A stretch of 7,131 bases of DNA from JBOGWP01 sp050693875. Lineage in GTDB: Bacteria > Actinomycetota > CADDZG01 > JAHWKV01 > JBOGWP01. Shown here piece by piece: positions 1-6,090 of the stretch. The translations under genes and the position numbers were made by a program. Every line of letters starts with the position of its first letter. The stretch's first letter is position 1. The stretch lies in assembly GCA_050693875.1 (NCBI GenBank), contig JBOGWP010000052.1:1-7131 (forward strand), given 5' to 3'. The notes beneath the pieces were generated by a model. It was not told where the DNA came from and ran no database searches. It saw only the letters and a program-made list of their open reading frames with translations.

Positions 1-1
1 C

Positions 2-175
2 TTCGAGGAGTGGGGCCGGTTCCTGCCCGAGCACACCACCGCCGTCAGCCTGCTCGACCGCCTCATGCACCACAGCATCGTCGTCGTCACCCAGGGAGAG
101 TCGTATCGCATGCGGGAGTCCAAGGCCCGGCGGGACAAGAGTCCAGCCACTCTGAAGGAGGTGATCGCCAGCTAG
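2..175 (+). CDS. istB: IstB-like ATP-binding helper of IS21 transposition, C-terminal fragment
   Basis: The frame is open from the window edge and ends at the TAG at 173-175. The 57 visible residues contain the typical IstB tail: FEEWGRFLPEH, then LLDRLMHHS, then GESYRMRES. In the family, IstB is an AAA+ ATPase that works with the IstA transposase to direct insertion. Its Walker motifs lie upstream of this fragment and cannot be seen here. The basic tail after GESYRMRE (KARRDK) is slightly longer than in many family members. The neighbouring IS21-type terminus supports the call. The 5' part is missing only because the window starts here; no frame damage is visible. Confidence 0.9.
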   Translation, partial: FEEWGRFLPEHTTAVSLLDRLMHHSIVVVTQGESYRMRESKARRDKSPATLKEVIAS

Positions 176-201
176 GAAATCAGCCCTCAGAAGCTCGAGA
201 G

Positions 202-247
202 GTGGGGACTTTTAGTTGGCCACCAGTGGGGACCCGAACTTGGCCAT
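202..247. repeat. Two 22-bp terminal repeats of the IS21-type element
   Basis: The units at 202-223 and 226-247 repeat with a 24-bp period. They share GTGGGGAC at the start and TTGGCCA at the end, with a variable 7-bp middle. They lie between the helper stop codon and the presumed element end at 252. In IS21-family elements such repeats are thought to be transposase binding sites. Confidence 0.75.
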
Positions 248-252
248 TGACA

Positions 253-692
253 GTAAGCACGGACTCGTGAGCGGTTCCGGGCGTGCCCTTCTGTATGCGT
301 CGTCCCGACCAGAAGCGCGTTGTGGCGAGCGTTCTGGAGCAGCCTGAGCGCGGCAGGTCTGGAGTCTTGTGGCCGCGCCGGGGCAGGACCGCTCGGGCAT
401 CGATAACCGGACTGCCCGGGACCCTTCCGTGTCGGTCGGACGCGAAGCGCGGCCGCGGTCTCGTCGGGAGGCCCGCCGCCGCTGGTCTCGGAATATTGGC
501 GATCCCGTGACTCGGGTGCCGCAGCGGGCCCGTCATGTCTCTGATGCGCTCTTGAACCCTCGGCGCACCGCCTGAGGCGGCGAGTACCGCCCGGTTATGG
601 GCCGTGCCGTTTCCATAGAGAATGACGTAGAAAGCGATCACCTCAGCCGATGGCAGGGAGATTGACCAGGGAAGACGTGGGGTCAGCTGTGG
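253..692. other. Gap without a recognisable gene
   Basis: This 440-bp stretch lies between the IS21-type end and the stop codon of the regulator. Short open frames exist on both strands, but none has a convincing ribosome binding site, a recognisable motif or consistent codon use. A perfect hairpin, CCGCC-TGA-GGCGG, sits at 568-580 but has no T-tract on either side. It is therefore not a convincing terminator for the regulator, which is transcribed towards it. The stretch may be decayed sequence next to the insertion. Confidence 0.5.
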
Positions 693-2531
693 CTACCGAG
701 CCACCTCCAGCAACACCGTAAGTCGCCGGGCGCTGGCGAGGTGGCCCTCCTCGGTAGCCAGGGTCAGCGATCGACGGATGACCGCCGCCCCTCCGGCGAC
801 CCCCTCAGCCACCAGCACTTCGGCCTGGGCGAGCCGGGCCTCGAACAGGGAGTGCGGCACCTGCCCGGCCAGCGCTGCCGCTGTCATCTGTTCGGCCCCC
901 TTGAGATCCCCGCGCGCGAGGAGGGTGAGCGCCAGTCGCGCCTGCGCCCACGACTCGAATAAGGGGAGTCCTTGGGCCGCCTCGAGCGCCTTCCGGAACG
1001 TCGCCTCAGCTGAGGCCAGATCCCCCACGGCCGACTGAGCGATCCCCAGCCCCCGCAGGGACGCCGCCGTCCATTCCCTGTGATTGAGCTCATTCGCGAT
1101 CCGAAGGCCAGTCCCCGCCGCGGCGATCGCCTCATCGCCCCTCCCCAGAGCGGCAAGGGCTTCGCTCCGGTGCCAGAGGCAGTAGCAGGTCATCTCGCGG
1201 TGCCGGAGGTCGGTGGCGATCTCGAGGGCCCGCTCGATCTCGGCGAGAGCATCCAGTGGCTGGTCCATGTGGACGAGGCCGTGCCCACGGGTGGATCGGG
1301 GAGTGATGGAGCGGAAGAAGTCGCCGGTCTCCTCGAAGAGGTGGGCGATCTCTCCGAACGCCTCGACACCGGCGCGGATATGGCCGGCCAGGAACCTCTG
1401 CATGGCCCTCAGATCCAGGACCCTGGCCCGCCCGTGCGCGTCGCCCAGGAGGTCGAAGATGGCCATCGCCTTGTCAGCCCACCGCGCCGACTCCTTCAGG
1501 TGTCCGAGGTTCATGTCGATGACGGCCATCGCCGCGAAAGCCTCCGCTCGCGCCGGCTGGTCGTCACCCGCCTCGGCCAGCGCCAGCTCCGCCAGGCGCA
1601 GCGCCCTCCGGTAATCGTCGGCGCCGGCGGCGAAGCTCGCCATCCGAGAGAGGGCGAGGGAGCGAAGCGGTGCACCCCCCGTGCCGCCGAGCGCGCCCTT
1701 CAGCTCCTCGTCCAAGACGCTCTCCTTCATGGTCCCTCGCAGCGAGGCGTCGGCCCGGAGATCGCCCCGGAGTATCTCGACGTGAAGCTGAGAAGCCTCC
1801 GGGGAAGGGTCCACCCCAAGTTGGTCGGCGAGCCGCTGACGGTGCTCCTCGAACGCGCGGAGCGCTCCCGCCCTGTCGCCTGAGAGGTAGAGCGACCTCA
1901 TCAGAAGCAGACGCCCGGCCTCCCGGAGCGGCTCGAGAGCGACCGCCATCTCGGCGAACTCGACCGCCCGCGTGAGGTCCCCGAGCCGGAGCGCCGAAGC
2001 TGCGGCTCCCTCGAGTGTCACCAGGTGGAGTCGTGCGAGCCTGGCACGGATGGGTTGGGCCCACTCCGCGTAGGCGTCCTCCATAAGAGGTTCTCCCCGC
2101 CACCAATCGAGCGCCTGGCCAAAAGAGCTGAGGGCCCCCACCCAGTCCTCTTCAGCGAAGGCCATCCGGCCGGCTTCCGCCAGCGTTCGAAACTCCTCGG
2201 CGTCGATGAGGCATCCGTCGCCTCCGGTGAAGGCGTATCCCCCAGAGCCAGTCGTGATGAGGGTCGGATCCCCGAGAGCGCGCCTCGCTCGGTGGATCAT
2301 CACTTCCAGGTTCGCCGCGGGGTCAGCGGGGAGATGTTCCGCCCAGAGGGCATCGGCGAGGGCGTCCTTGGGAACCAGTTCGCCGTTTCGGCTGGCCAGC
2401 ATTCGGATCAACGTCCGGACCCGGCGACCACCGAACTCCCGCGCCGGAATCTCCTCGCCCCCCTTGCGCACGACGAAGCGGCCCAGCAGCCAGATCTCCA
2501 CTTGGTAGGTCGGCGACATCGGCAACTGCAA
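693..2531 (-). CDS. BTAD/SARP-type transcriptional regulator with C-terminal TPR-like repeats
   Basis: This 612-aa protein is a likely cytoplasmic DNA-binding activator. Residues ~10-101 look like an OmpR/SARP-type winged helix: it opens with the strand VEIWLLGRFVV, has a central helix-turn-helix region (RVRTLIRMLASRNGELVPKD, then ALADALW) and ends with the wing ITTGSGGYAF. Residues ~108-255 are a bacterial transcriptional activation domain, ending with the typical FEEHRQRLADQLGVDPSPEA. Residues ~286-610 are alanine-rich helical pairs that read as TPR-like repeats. No Walker A or NB-ARC segment separates BTAD from TPR, unlike AfsR-type proteins. The TTG start at 2531 is preceded by AAGGA with a 4-nt gap; the ATG at 2519 (residue 5) is the alternative but lacks a ribosome binding site. 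The gene diverges from the cupin gene. The ligand, partner and targets are not recognisable. Confidence 0.92.
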   Translation of the reverse strand: MQLPMSPTYQVEIWLLGRFVVRKGGEEIPAREFGGRRVRTLIRMLASRNGELVPKDALADALWAEHLPADPAANLEVMIHRARRALGDPTLITTGSGGYAFTGGDGCLIDAEEFRTLAEAGRMAFAEEDWVGALSSFGQALDWWRGEPLMEDAYAEWAQPIRARLARLHLVTLEGAAASALRLGDLTRAVEFAEMAVALEPLREAGRLLLMRSLYLSGDRAGALRAFEEHRQRLADQLGVDPSPEASQLHVEILRGDLRADASLRGTMKESVLDEELKGALGGTGGAPLRSLALSRMASFAAGADDYRRALRLAELALAEAGDDQPARAEAFAAMAVIDMNLGHLKESARWADKAMAIFDLLGDAHGRARVLDLRAMQRFLAGHIRAGVEAFGEIAHLFEETGDFFRSITPRSTRGHGLVHMDQPLDALAEIERALEIATDLRHREMTCYCLWHRSEALAALGRGDEAIAAAGTGLRIANELNHREWTAASLRGLGIAQSAVGDLASAEATFRKALEAAQGLPLFESWAQARLALTLLARGDLKGAEQMTAAALAGQVPHSLFEARLAQAEVLVAEGVAGGAAVIRRSLTLATEEGHLASARRLTVLLEVAR

Positions 2532-2570
2532 GCAATCCTTAAGCTGCCCGGCGCACCCTTCGAGAGGCAG

Positions 2571-2615
2571 GAGGATACGCGGGCGTTGACACGAGAGAGG
2601 ATACGCGGGCGTTGA
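2571..2615. repeat. 19-bp direct repeat upstream of the BTAD regulator
   Basis: GAGGATACGCGGGCGTTGA occurs perfectly at 2571-2589 and again at 2597-2615, a 26-bp period. Each copy contains the imperfect dyad ACGC-GG-GCGT. The copies lie about 40-85 bp upstream of the regulator's start codon. SARP-family regulators are known to bind short direct repeats near promoters, so an autoregulatory operator is an inference from position and family. A simple local duplication is the alternative. Reading the regulator's strand, each copy also carries a TATCCT that resembles a -10 box, but no good -35 partner was found. Confidence 0.9.
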
Positions 2616-2647
2616 GGCGAGGTCGCCGTGGCCTCTTAAGGGAGCAG

Positions 2648-2776
2648 GTTCCTATTAGTGGACTCTTCTACCAATGCCCGACCGTTTTCCGGGTCGCCTC
2701 CGTCCTCCAGGAGATGGGGTGCGACAGGGTGCTGAGCCTGGAAGGCGGCCTCGAGGCTTGGGAGGAGGTTGGCTTC
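2648..2776 (+). pseudogene. Rhodanese-domain C-terminal remnant, in frame with the downstream cupin
   Basis: The translated stretch contains FYQCPTVFRVASVLQEMG followed by CDRVLSLEGGLEAWEEVGF. This matches the second half of single-domain rhodaneses: a catalytic-loop cysteine in a C-x4-R arrangement (Cys codon 2675-2677), a helix, then the hallmark GGLxAW-xx-G end. The first half of the fold, normally ~50-60 residues upstream, is absent. Only ~12 codons separate the match from the divergent promoter region, and the only possible start in frame is a TTG at 2612. The loop lacks the usual glycines. No stop codon separates it from the cupin frame, so a 216-codon fused frame exists (2612-3262). 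A strong ribosome binding site just before the cupin argues that the cupin is made on its own. Confidence 0.45.
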
Positions 2777-2885
2777 CACTCAGACGGGGCGCGGGCCTCT
2801 TCCACTCGCATCACCTGGTCTGGCGGGGGACGCATGAGCGAAGGGGGGCCAGGACGGAATCCGGCCGACCATTTTTGGCCGAGCG

Positions 2886-2893
2886 AAGGAGGG
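2886..2893 (+). promoter_or_regulatory. Strong ribosome binding site deciding the cupin start
   Basis: AAGGAGGG ends 3 nt before the ATG at 2897. It is the best Shine-Dalgarno match in the region and fixes the cupin start there rather than at the in-frame ATG at 2833 or the TTG at 2612. A small inverted repeat, CGGCC (2862-2866) with GGCCG (2877-2881), lies just upstream. Confidence 0.85.
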
Positions 2894-2896
2894 AAA

Positions 2897-3262
2897 ATGA
2901 CCGATGGCATCAGCGGGCTGGAGAAGCGGAGCTTCGACTCGCCCGATGAGACGCGGAGTCCATTCGAAAAGGGCAAGATCGAGGTGGTCACCCTCGGTGG
3001 ACTCGTCTTCAGTCGGGAGACGCTCCAACCGGGATGGCGCTGGTCGGAGCACGTGAAGCCGATCGCGGGCACGCAGAGCTGCCAGAAGTACCACGTGAAG
3101 TACATCCTGTCGGGGCGGCAACGTGTGGTCATGGAAGACGGCACGGACCTGGTGCTCGAGCCGGGCGACGTTGCGATGATGCCGCCCGGGCACGACGCAT
3201 GGGTGGAGGGAGACGAGCCAAACCTCCTACTCGAGCTGATCGGCCTCGTACAGAGGGCCTAG
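2897..3262 (+). CDS. Small cupin-domain protein
   Basis: This 121-aa protein is about the usual size for a stand-alone single-domain cupin, with no signal peptide or membrane segment, so it is likely cytoplasmic. The conserved core runs from PGWRWSEHVKPIAGT (residues 45-59) through YHVKYILSG (65-73) and MEDGT (79-83) to PGDVAMMPPGHDAWV (89-103). This is a recognised cupin subfamily in which the classical HxH of motif 1 is reduced to one histidine (H66) and motif 2 reads PPGHDAW. H52, H66 and H99 are the candidate metal ligands, so metal binding is possible but not certain. Substrate and reaction are unknown; such proteins may be small-molecule sensors or minor enzymes. The gene diverges from the BTAD regulator and is followed by its own terminator, so it is probably monocistronic. 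Regulation by the neighbour is an inference from position. Confidence 0.92.
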   Translation: MTDGISGLEKRSFDSPDETRSPFEKGKIEVVTLGGLVFSRETLQPGWRWSEHVKPIAGTQSCQKYHVKYILSGRQRVVMEDGTDLVLEPGDVAMMPPGHDAWVEGDEPNLLLELIGLVQRA

Positions 3263-3331
3263 CGCGCCGGTTGCCACGACAGGGTGATCGTATGTCCCGA
3301 ACCCCGGGGTGAAGGCCGAGATCGTGCGGGC

Positions 3332-3356
3332 GGCCCGAAAACCGGGCCTCTCTTTT
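3332..3356 (+). terminator. Intrinsic terminator downstream of the cupin gene
   Basis: The perfect 6-bp stem GGCCCG (3332-3337) with CGGGCC (3343-3348) encloses the loop AAAAC. It is followed directly by the T-rich tract TCTCTTTT (3349-3356). It lies 69 bp after the cupin stop codon and points in the same direction, so it most likely ends the cupin transcript. Confidence 0.78.
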
Positions 3357-3414
3357 CGCCGTAGCGCCGCGATCGCCGGGTGGAGAACGCAGATCAGATG
3401 AACCGGCTGCCGCC

Positions 3415-3591
3415 TCACGAGGCCTTCTTCCCGGGCTTCTGACACTTGCGTACGACTCTCCTTCGACCGAGGTCGTAGGCGGCGCTCTGGAGCCGGTCGG
3501 CGGCGCTCTGGACGAGCAGAGGGTCGAGGGCGCCTCGCAGCGGCTCGCCGAGGCGCTCGCCCGCAGAGGGGTGGTGGCCCCTGGGGTGACA
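3415..3591 (-). pseudogene. Possible 3' remnant of an unidentified gene
   Basis: A minus-strand frame is open between an upstream TGA (3592-3594) and the TGA at 3415-3417, and it has no ATG, GTG or TTG start. Its end reads like a natural basic C-terminus: AYDLGRRRVVRKCQKPGKKAS. Before that come two similar heptads, VQSAADR and LQSAAYD, which the 21-bp DNA repeat at 3475-3512 encodes. Codon third positions are mostly G or C. No family is recognised. It could be the tail of a gene whose front was lost, or chance in G+C-rich DNA. Confidence 0.25.
3475..3512. repeat. Two 17-bp units repeated at 21 bp
   Basis: The units at 3475-3491 and 3496-3512 share GGCGGCGCTCTGGA and differ at one of 17 positions. 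The 21-bp period equals seven codons and fits the heptad repeat in the minus-strand remnant, so it may be a coding repeat rather than a binding site. Confidence 0.6.
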
Positions 3592-3774
3592 TCACAGCCG
3601 CATAGCCGCGCAGGCCCACGCGACCCCGCCCGTCGCCGGCCCAACGAGGAAGGTGGTGGTGCTTCAAGATCAACCGGCAGGGAGAACTCGTGGGGTGGCC
3701 ACATCTCGGGAGATCTCATGGCCATCATTCGGCAAGGATGGCCGCGGCCCTCCTCGTGCGCCGGAGCCGCTTCC

Positions 3775-5349
3775 CTATCCCGGCACGCGTCCTGGCGCCG
3801 GCTGCATCTGGCGGCGAGCAAACAGCAGCACCGCGCCGATTGCGAGCGCCAACCCCACCCCGAACCCGGCGCCGAGCAGCATCCACGGGGGGACTCCGCT
3901 CGTAGGCGTTACCTCGATCGAGCCGTTCAGCTTCAGCGCGGCGAAGTAGACGTCCTCGACATTGTTCACCGAGTTGCCGTTGCGGGAGTCCTGCCAGACG
4001 AAGTACACCGAGTCGGCCGTGGACGCGATCCCGACGTTGTAGTGACTGTGGACGTTGTTGGACCACACGCCCACGTTGCGGTCGATCAGCCTGTCGGAGA
4101 TCCGGATGTTCTCCCGCCAGGTGCGGCCGCGGTTGCTCGAGGAGCTGTAGTAGACGTCCTGGTATCCGCCGACGTTGAACGGCGCCTCGAACTTCTCCGG
4201 CAGGGTTTCGGGTGTCGGCGAGTTCCGGAAGTCGTACCAGGCAACGTCAACCCGGCCCGTCGGCGCGACTGCAATTCCGGGGTCGTAATGCTGGACGTTG
4301 ACCAGGTGGGCGTCGTCATTCACGGTTCTGCGATCGCTCCAGCTCTTGCCCCCGTCCGTGGAGACGCGGACGAAGATGTCGTTGTCGTCCTGCGGACCCG
4401 GCCGTTCCTTCGCACTGCCGTACCAGATGAAGTGGAGGGTGTTCGAGTTCGGATCGGCGGCCAGCAGGTGCTTTCTGCCGTGGAAGAAGAGGGCGCTGCC
4501 GGGCTCGATGACCCGCGCGGGGCTCCAGGTCTTGCCGTGGTCGCTCGACCTCCGGTACCACGCCGGGCGTACCGGGGGATTGTCGGGGGTGAACTCCCCG
4601 GAGGGGAAGACGGCGTGGAGAACTCCACTCCCGTCCACCGCGATTCTGGGCTGGTAATGGCGGCGAGTCTCCTCGCCGAGGACCACCGGCTTCCCGAAGG
4701 TCTTCCCCCCATCTGCGGAGGCCGCGACCACGCCGGCGCCGCTGCCCACCCCGGGCTGCATCCACCCGACGTAGACGTAGCGGCTGTCGCTCGGGTCCAC
4801 GGCCACCATCGGCCGCCGGTTGTCGAGGAGCTTCTCGTCGTCCTGGGGCGCCTCAAAGACGACGCCGGTCCGCCAGGTGCGCCCGGAGTCCGAGGAGGTG
4901 GCCAGGAAGATGCTGCGTGGACGCTTCGAGCGGTTGAGGGCCGCGTGCCGGGGATCGGTGGCCGAGAAGGCGAGGTAGAGGATCCCGTCCCGGTCGAACG
5001 TCATGGTGGCGTACGGGCCGTTGATGGCGAAATCCGACGTCCAGGTGTACGGCTCCAAGATCGGGCTGCCGCCGTCGAACCAGCTCCTGCCGTCGTCCGC
5101 CGAGACGTGAATCGCGACCGGACCAGGCTGATAGACGTCGGTCTCCGCGATCACCAGCTCGCCGGTCTTCGGATTCGCCGCGATCTGGGGCGAGGAGTGC
5201 GCGCGCACCGGATTGGGGTCGTCGGTCACCTGGGCCGCGGCCGTGACAACGGGCTTGGCCCGCTGCGTTTGTGCCCCGGCCGGAAAGGTCAGCAATCCGA
5301 CCGGCAACAGACCCAACGCATACCACCACCGCTTCCCTATGCGTGCCAC
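3775..5349 (-). CDS. Secreted, membrane-anchored BNR/Asp-box beta-propeller protein (sialidase-like fold)
   Basis: This is a 524-aa envelope protein. It has an N-terminal signal peptide (KRWW, then a hydrophobic stretch, with likely cleavage after AGA at residue 26) and one C-terminal transmembrane helix at about 489-510, followed by ARRQ. The bulk should therefore face outward. Six Asp-box motifs (S-x-D-x-G-x-T/S-W/F) start at residues 83, 152, 211, 268, 330 and 404; the last has Asn for Asp. They alternate with seven stretches of the type PxIAVDPxGxxYVxW, which suggests a six- or seven-bladed propeller. The sialidase FRIP motif and Arg triad are not evident, so carbohydrate binding or a non-enzymatic role is as likely as sialidase activity. 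The GTG start at 5349 follows AAAGGGG with a 6-nt gap. The start codon sits in one arm of an inverted repeat, and a broken small gene lies 56 bp upstream. Confidence 0.92.
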   Translation of the reverse strand: MARIGKRWWYALGLLPVGLLTFPAGAQTQRAKPVVTAAAQVTDDPNPVRAHSSPQIAANPKTGELVIAETDVYQPGPVAIHVSADDGRSWFDGGSPILEPYTWTSDFAINGPYATMTFDRDGILYLAFSATDPRHAALNRSKRPRSIFLATSSDSGRTWRTGVVFEAPQDDEKLLDNRRPMVAVDPSDSRYVYVGWMQPGVGSGAGVVAASADGGKTFGKPVVLGEETRRHYQPRIAVDGSGVLHAVFPSGEFTPDNPPVRPAWYRRSSDHGKTWSPARVIEPGSALFFHGRKHLLAADPNSNTLHFIWYGSAKERPGPQDDNDIFVRVSTDGGKSWSDRRTVNDDAHLVNVQHYDPGIAVAPTGRVDVAWYDFRNSPTPETLPEKFEAPFNVGGYQDVYYSSSSNRGRTWRENIRISDRLIDRNVGVWSNNVHSHYNVGIASTADSVYFVWQDSRNGNSVNNVEDVYFAALKLNGSIEVTPTSGVPPWMLLGAGFGVGLALAIGAVLLFARRQMQPAPGRVPG

Positions 5350-5402
5350 GGCGTGCCCCTTTCGGTGCGGTACACAGCAACCTCGCTGACGCTACGCCGT
5401 GG
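5346..5402 (-). promoter_or_regulatory. Potential leader hairpin sequestering the propeller gene's start codon
   Basis: CCACGGCGT (5346-5354) and ACGCCGTGG (5394-5402) are perfect 9-bp inverted repeats separated by 39 nt. In the minus-strand transcript the 3' arm contains the GTG start (5349-5347), and the AAAGGGG ribosome binding site (5356-5362) lies in the loop. The upstream arm begins 3 nt after the stop codon of the upstream frame (5406-5408). Ribosomes finishing the upstream gene would open the stem, a known layout for translational coupling. The pairing is seen in the sequence; the function is inferred. Confidence 0.4.
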
Positions 5403-5405
5403 ATA

Positions 5406-5784
5406 TCACGATCGGTAAGGGCCGATCGCATCTACATGCAGATGGCCAGTAGGGGTGCCGGATCGGAGGCGGGGTCCCCTCTCAGCGTCCATGAGAACAT
5501 CCCGTCCGACGGCCACGAATCTACCGGCTGTCGGCCGCCAAAACTCCTGGATGGCGGCGAGAGAAAATTTGAACGCCGCGTGGCCGTCGTCGTCGGTCAC
5601 GGCGGAGTCGGTGAGAACCTCCTCGAAGCGAGGGTCGGGCTCGAGGAACGAGACCGGCCTGTCGCCCCTCCGGGATCTCCACCGACTCGTAGCGCGGCAT
5701 CACCGACAGGGACGCATCGATCTCGGCCTGCGGAATCGGACGCGCGTCCATGAAGTCCACCAGATCAAGGGCCATCGAGACCAT
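5406..5784 (-). pseudogene. Small gene of unknown function, broken by a one-base frameshift
   Basis: The ATG at 5784 follows GGGAGG (5790-5795) with a 5-nt gap, a good start. The first frame reads MVSMALDLVDFMDARPIPQ and continues to PRYESVEIPEG, then turns into arginine-rich nonsense that stops at 5521. One frame over, sensible protein resumes at once: DRPVSFLEPDPRFEEVL, TDSAVTDDDGHAAFKF and on to HVDAIGPYRS at a TGA (5406-5408). Removing one base from the C4 run at 5665-5668 joins both into a ~125-residue protein. The pattern (D-x-RPIPQAEIDA early, then TDDDGHAAFKF) resembles an Ig-like or carboxypeptidase-regulatory-like beta-sandwich, but this is weak and no family is claimed. There is no signal peptide. 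It is in line with the propeller gene, 56 bp away. A sequencing or assembly error in the run is possible. Confidence 0.6.
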
Positions 5785-5879
5785 GGAGACCTCCCTCGGT
5801 CGCTCGATGGCGACCATCTTCTCTCACTGGTGCACCATCCACATGGCAGACAAATCCTGGGCTTGAGGGACCTGAGGCC

Positions 5880-6060
5880 ACAGAGTCGGTGCAGCTTCTC
5901 GGTGCCGGCCGGGGGACGGCCTGCCTCGCGAGCCCCCTGAGGGCCACGATGAGTAACGCCGCCCCCGGCGCGCCGAGAGCCCCAGACCGGCTTTGGAAAC
6001 ACGCCCGACCAAGGGCCGAACAGTGAGCGACCGGCAGAGGCTCTCAGCACCGGGAAGTGT
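5880..6060 (+). ncRNA. Candidate IS110 bridge RNA (seekRNA) in the left non-coding end
   Basis: Extent is approximate. Visible pairings are: GGCCG (5907-5911) with CGGCC (5917-5921); CGCCG (5957-5961) with CGGCG (5966-5970) around a C4 loop; and a compound structure closed by GAGAGCC (5975-5981) with GGCTCTC (6039-6045). Inside the last lies a 9-bp stem (5988-5996 with 6009-6018, one bulged G, one G-U pair) capped by the 12-nt loop AAACACGCCCGA. Large internal loops flanked by stems are how IS110 bridge RNAs present target and donor guides. GACCGGC occurs twice (5985-5991, 6029-6035). No promoter was recognised. The location between the element's left end and the transposase start is as expected for the IS110 group. 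Structure by eye only; guide assignment is not claimed. Confidence 0.42.
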
Positions 6061-6074
6061 GGCACGTCCGCAAA

Positions 6075-6083
6075 GGGAGGAGG
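6075..6083 (+). promoter_or_regulatory. Ribosome binding site of the IS110 transposase
   Basis: GGGAGGAGG ends 7 nt before the ATG at 6091 and fixes the start of the transposase, whose first residues (VGWDWA) are the family's conserved N-terminus. Confidence 0.8.
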
Positions 6084-6090
6084 AACGGGG

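Larger units (their letters stand above)
1..252 (+). mobile_element. IS21-family insertion sequence, right-hand end (partial)
   Basis: This is the distal end of an IS21-type element whose left part lies outside the window. It comprises the tail of the IstB-like helper gene followed by 77 bp of non-coding terminus. The terminus holds two related 22-bp units, at 202-223 and 226-247, both starting GTGGGGAC and ending TTGGCCA plus one base. The element appears to stop at the CA of CATTGACA, position 252. Multiple short repeats near the ends and TG...CA terminal dinucleotides are known traits of IS21-family elements. The exact outer base is inferred, because the matching left end and any target duplication are not visible. 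Confidence 0.75.
3357..3774. other. Gap with no intact gene; possible gene remnant
   Basis: Apart from the startless minus-strand frame at 3415-3591, nothing recognisable is present. Several open frames cross the stretch on both strands but carry no motifs and no ribosome binding sites. The self-complementary GGCCGCGGCC at 3740-3749 lies just past the stop of the beta-propeller gene. Without a T-tract it is not a convincing terminator. Confidence 0.45.

Noticed and set aside
568..580. Perfect CCGCC-TGA-GGCGG hairpin as a terminator for the regulator
   Set aside because: The stem is short, more than 100 bp past the stop codon, and not followed by a T-tract in the direction of transcription.
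180..641. 153-codon minus-strand open frame crossing the IS21-type end
   Set aside because: It overlaps the element terminus, lacks a ribosome binding site and has no recognisable motif, so it is not called as a gene.
1080..1883. 267-codon plus-strand open frame
   Set aside because: It is a shadow of the BTAD regulator on the other strand, with no ribosome binding site or motif.
2571..2615. Direct repeats as a CRISPR array
   Set aside because: There are only two 19-bp copies, a 7-bp spacer and no cas genes.
3571..5418. 615-codon plus-strand open frame
   Set aside because: It lies antisense to the propeller gene, whose signal peptide, Asp boxes, membrane helix and ribosome binding site are clear. 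The antisense product has no motifs and exists because of GC-rich codon use.
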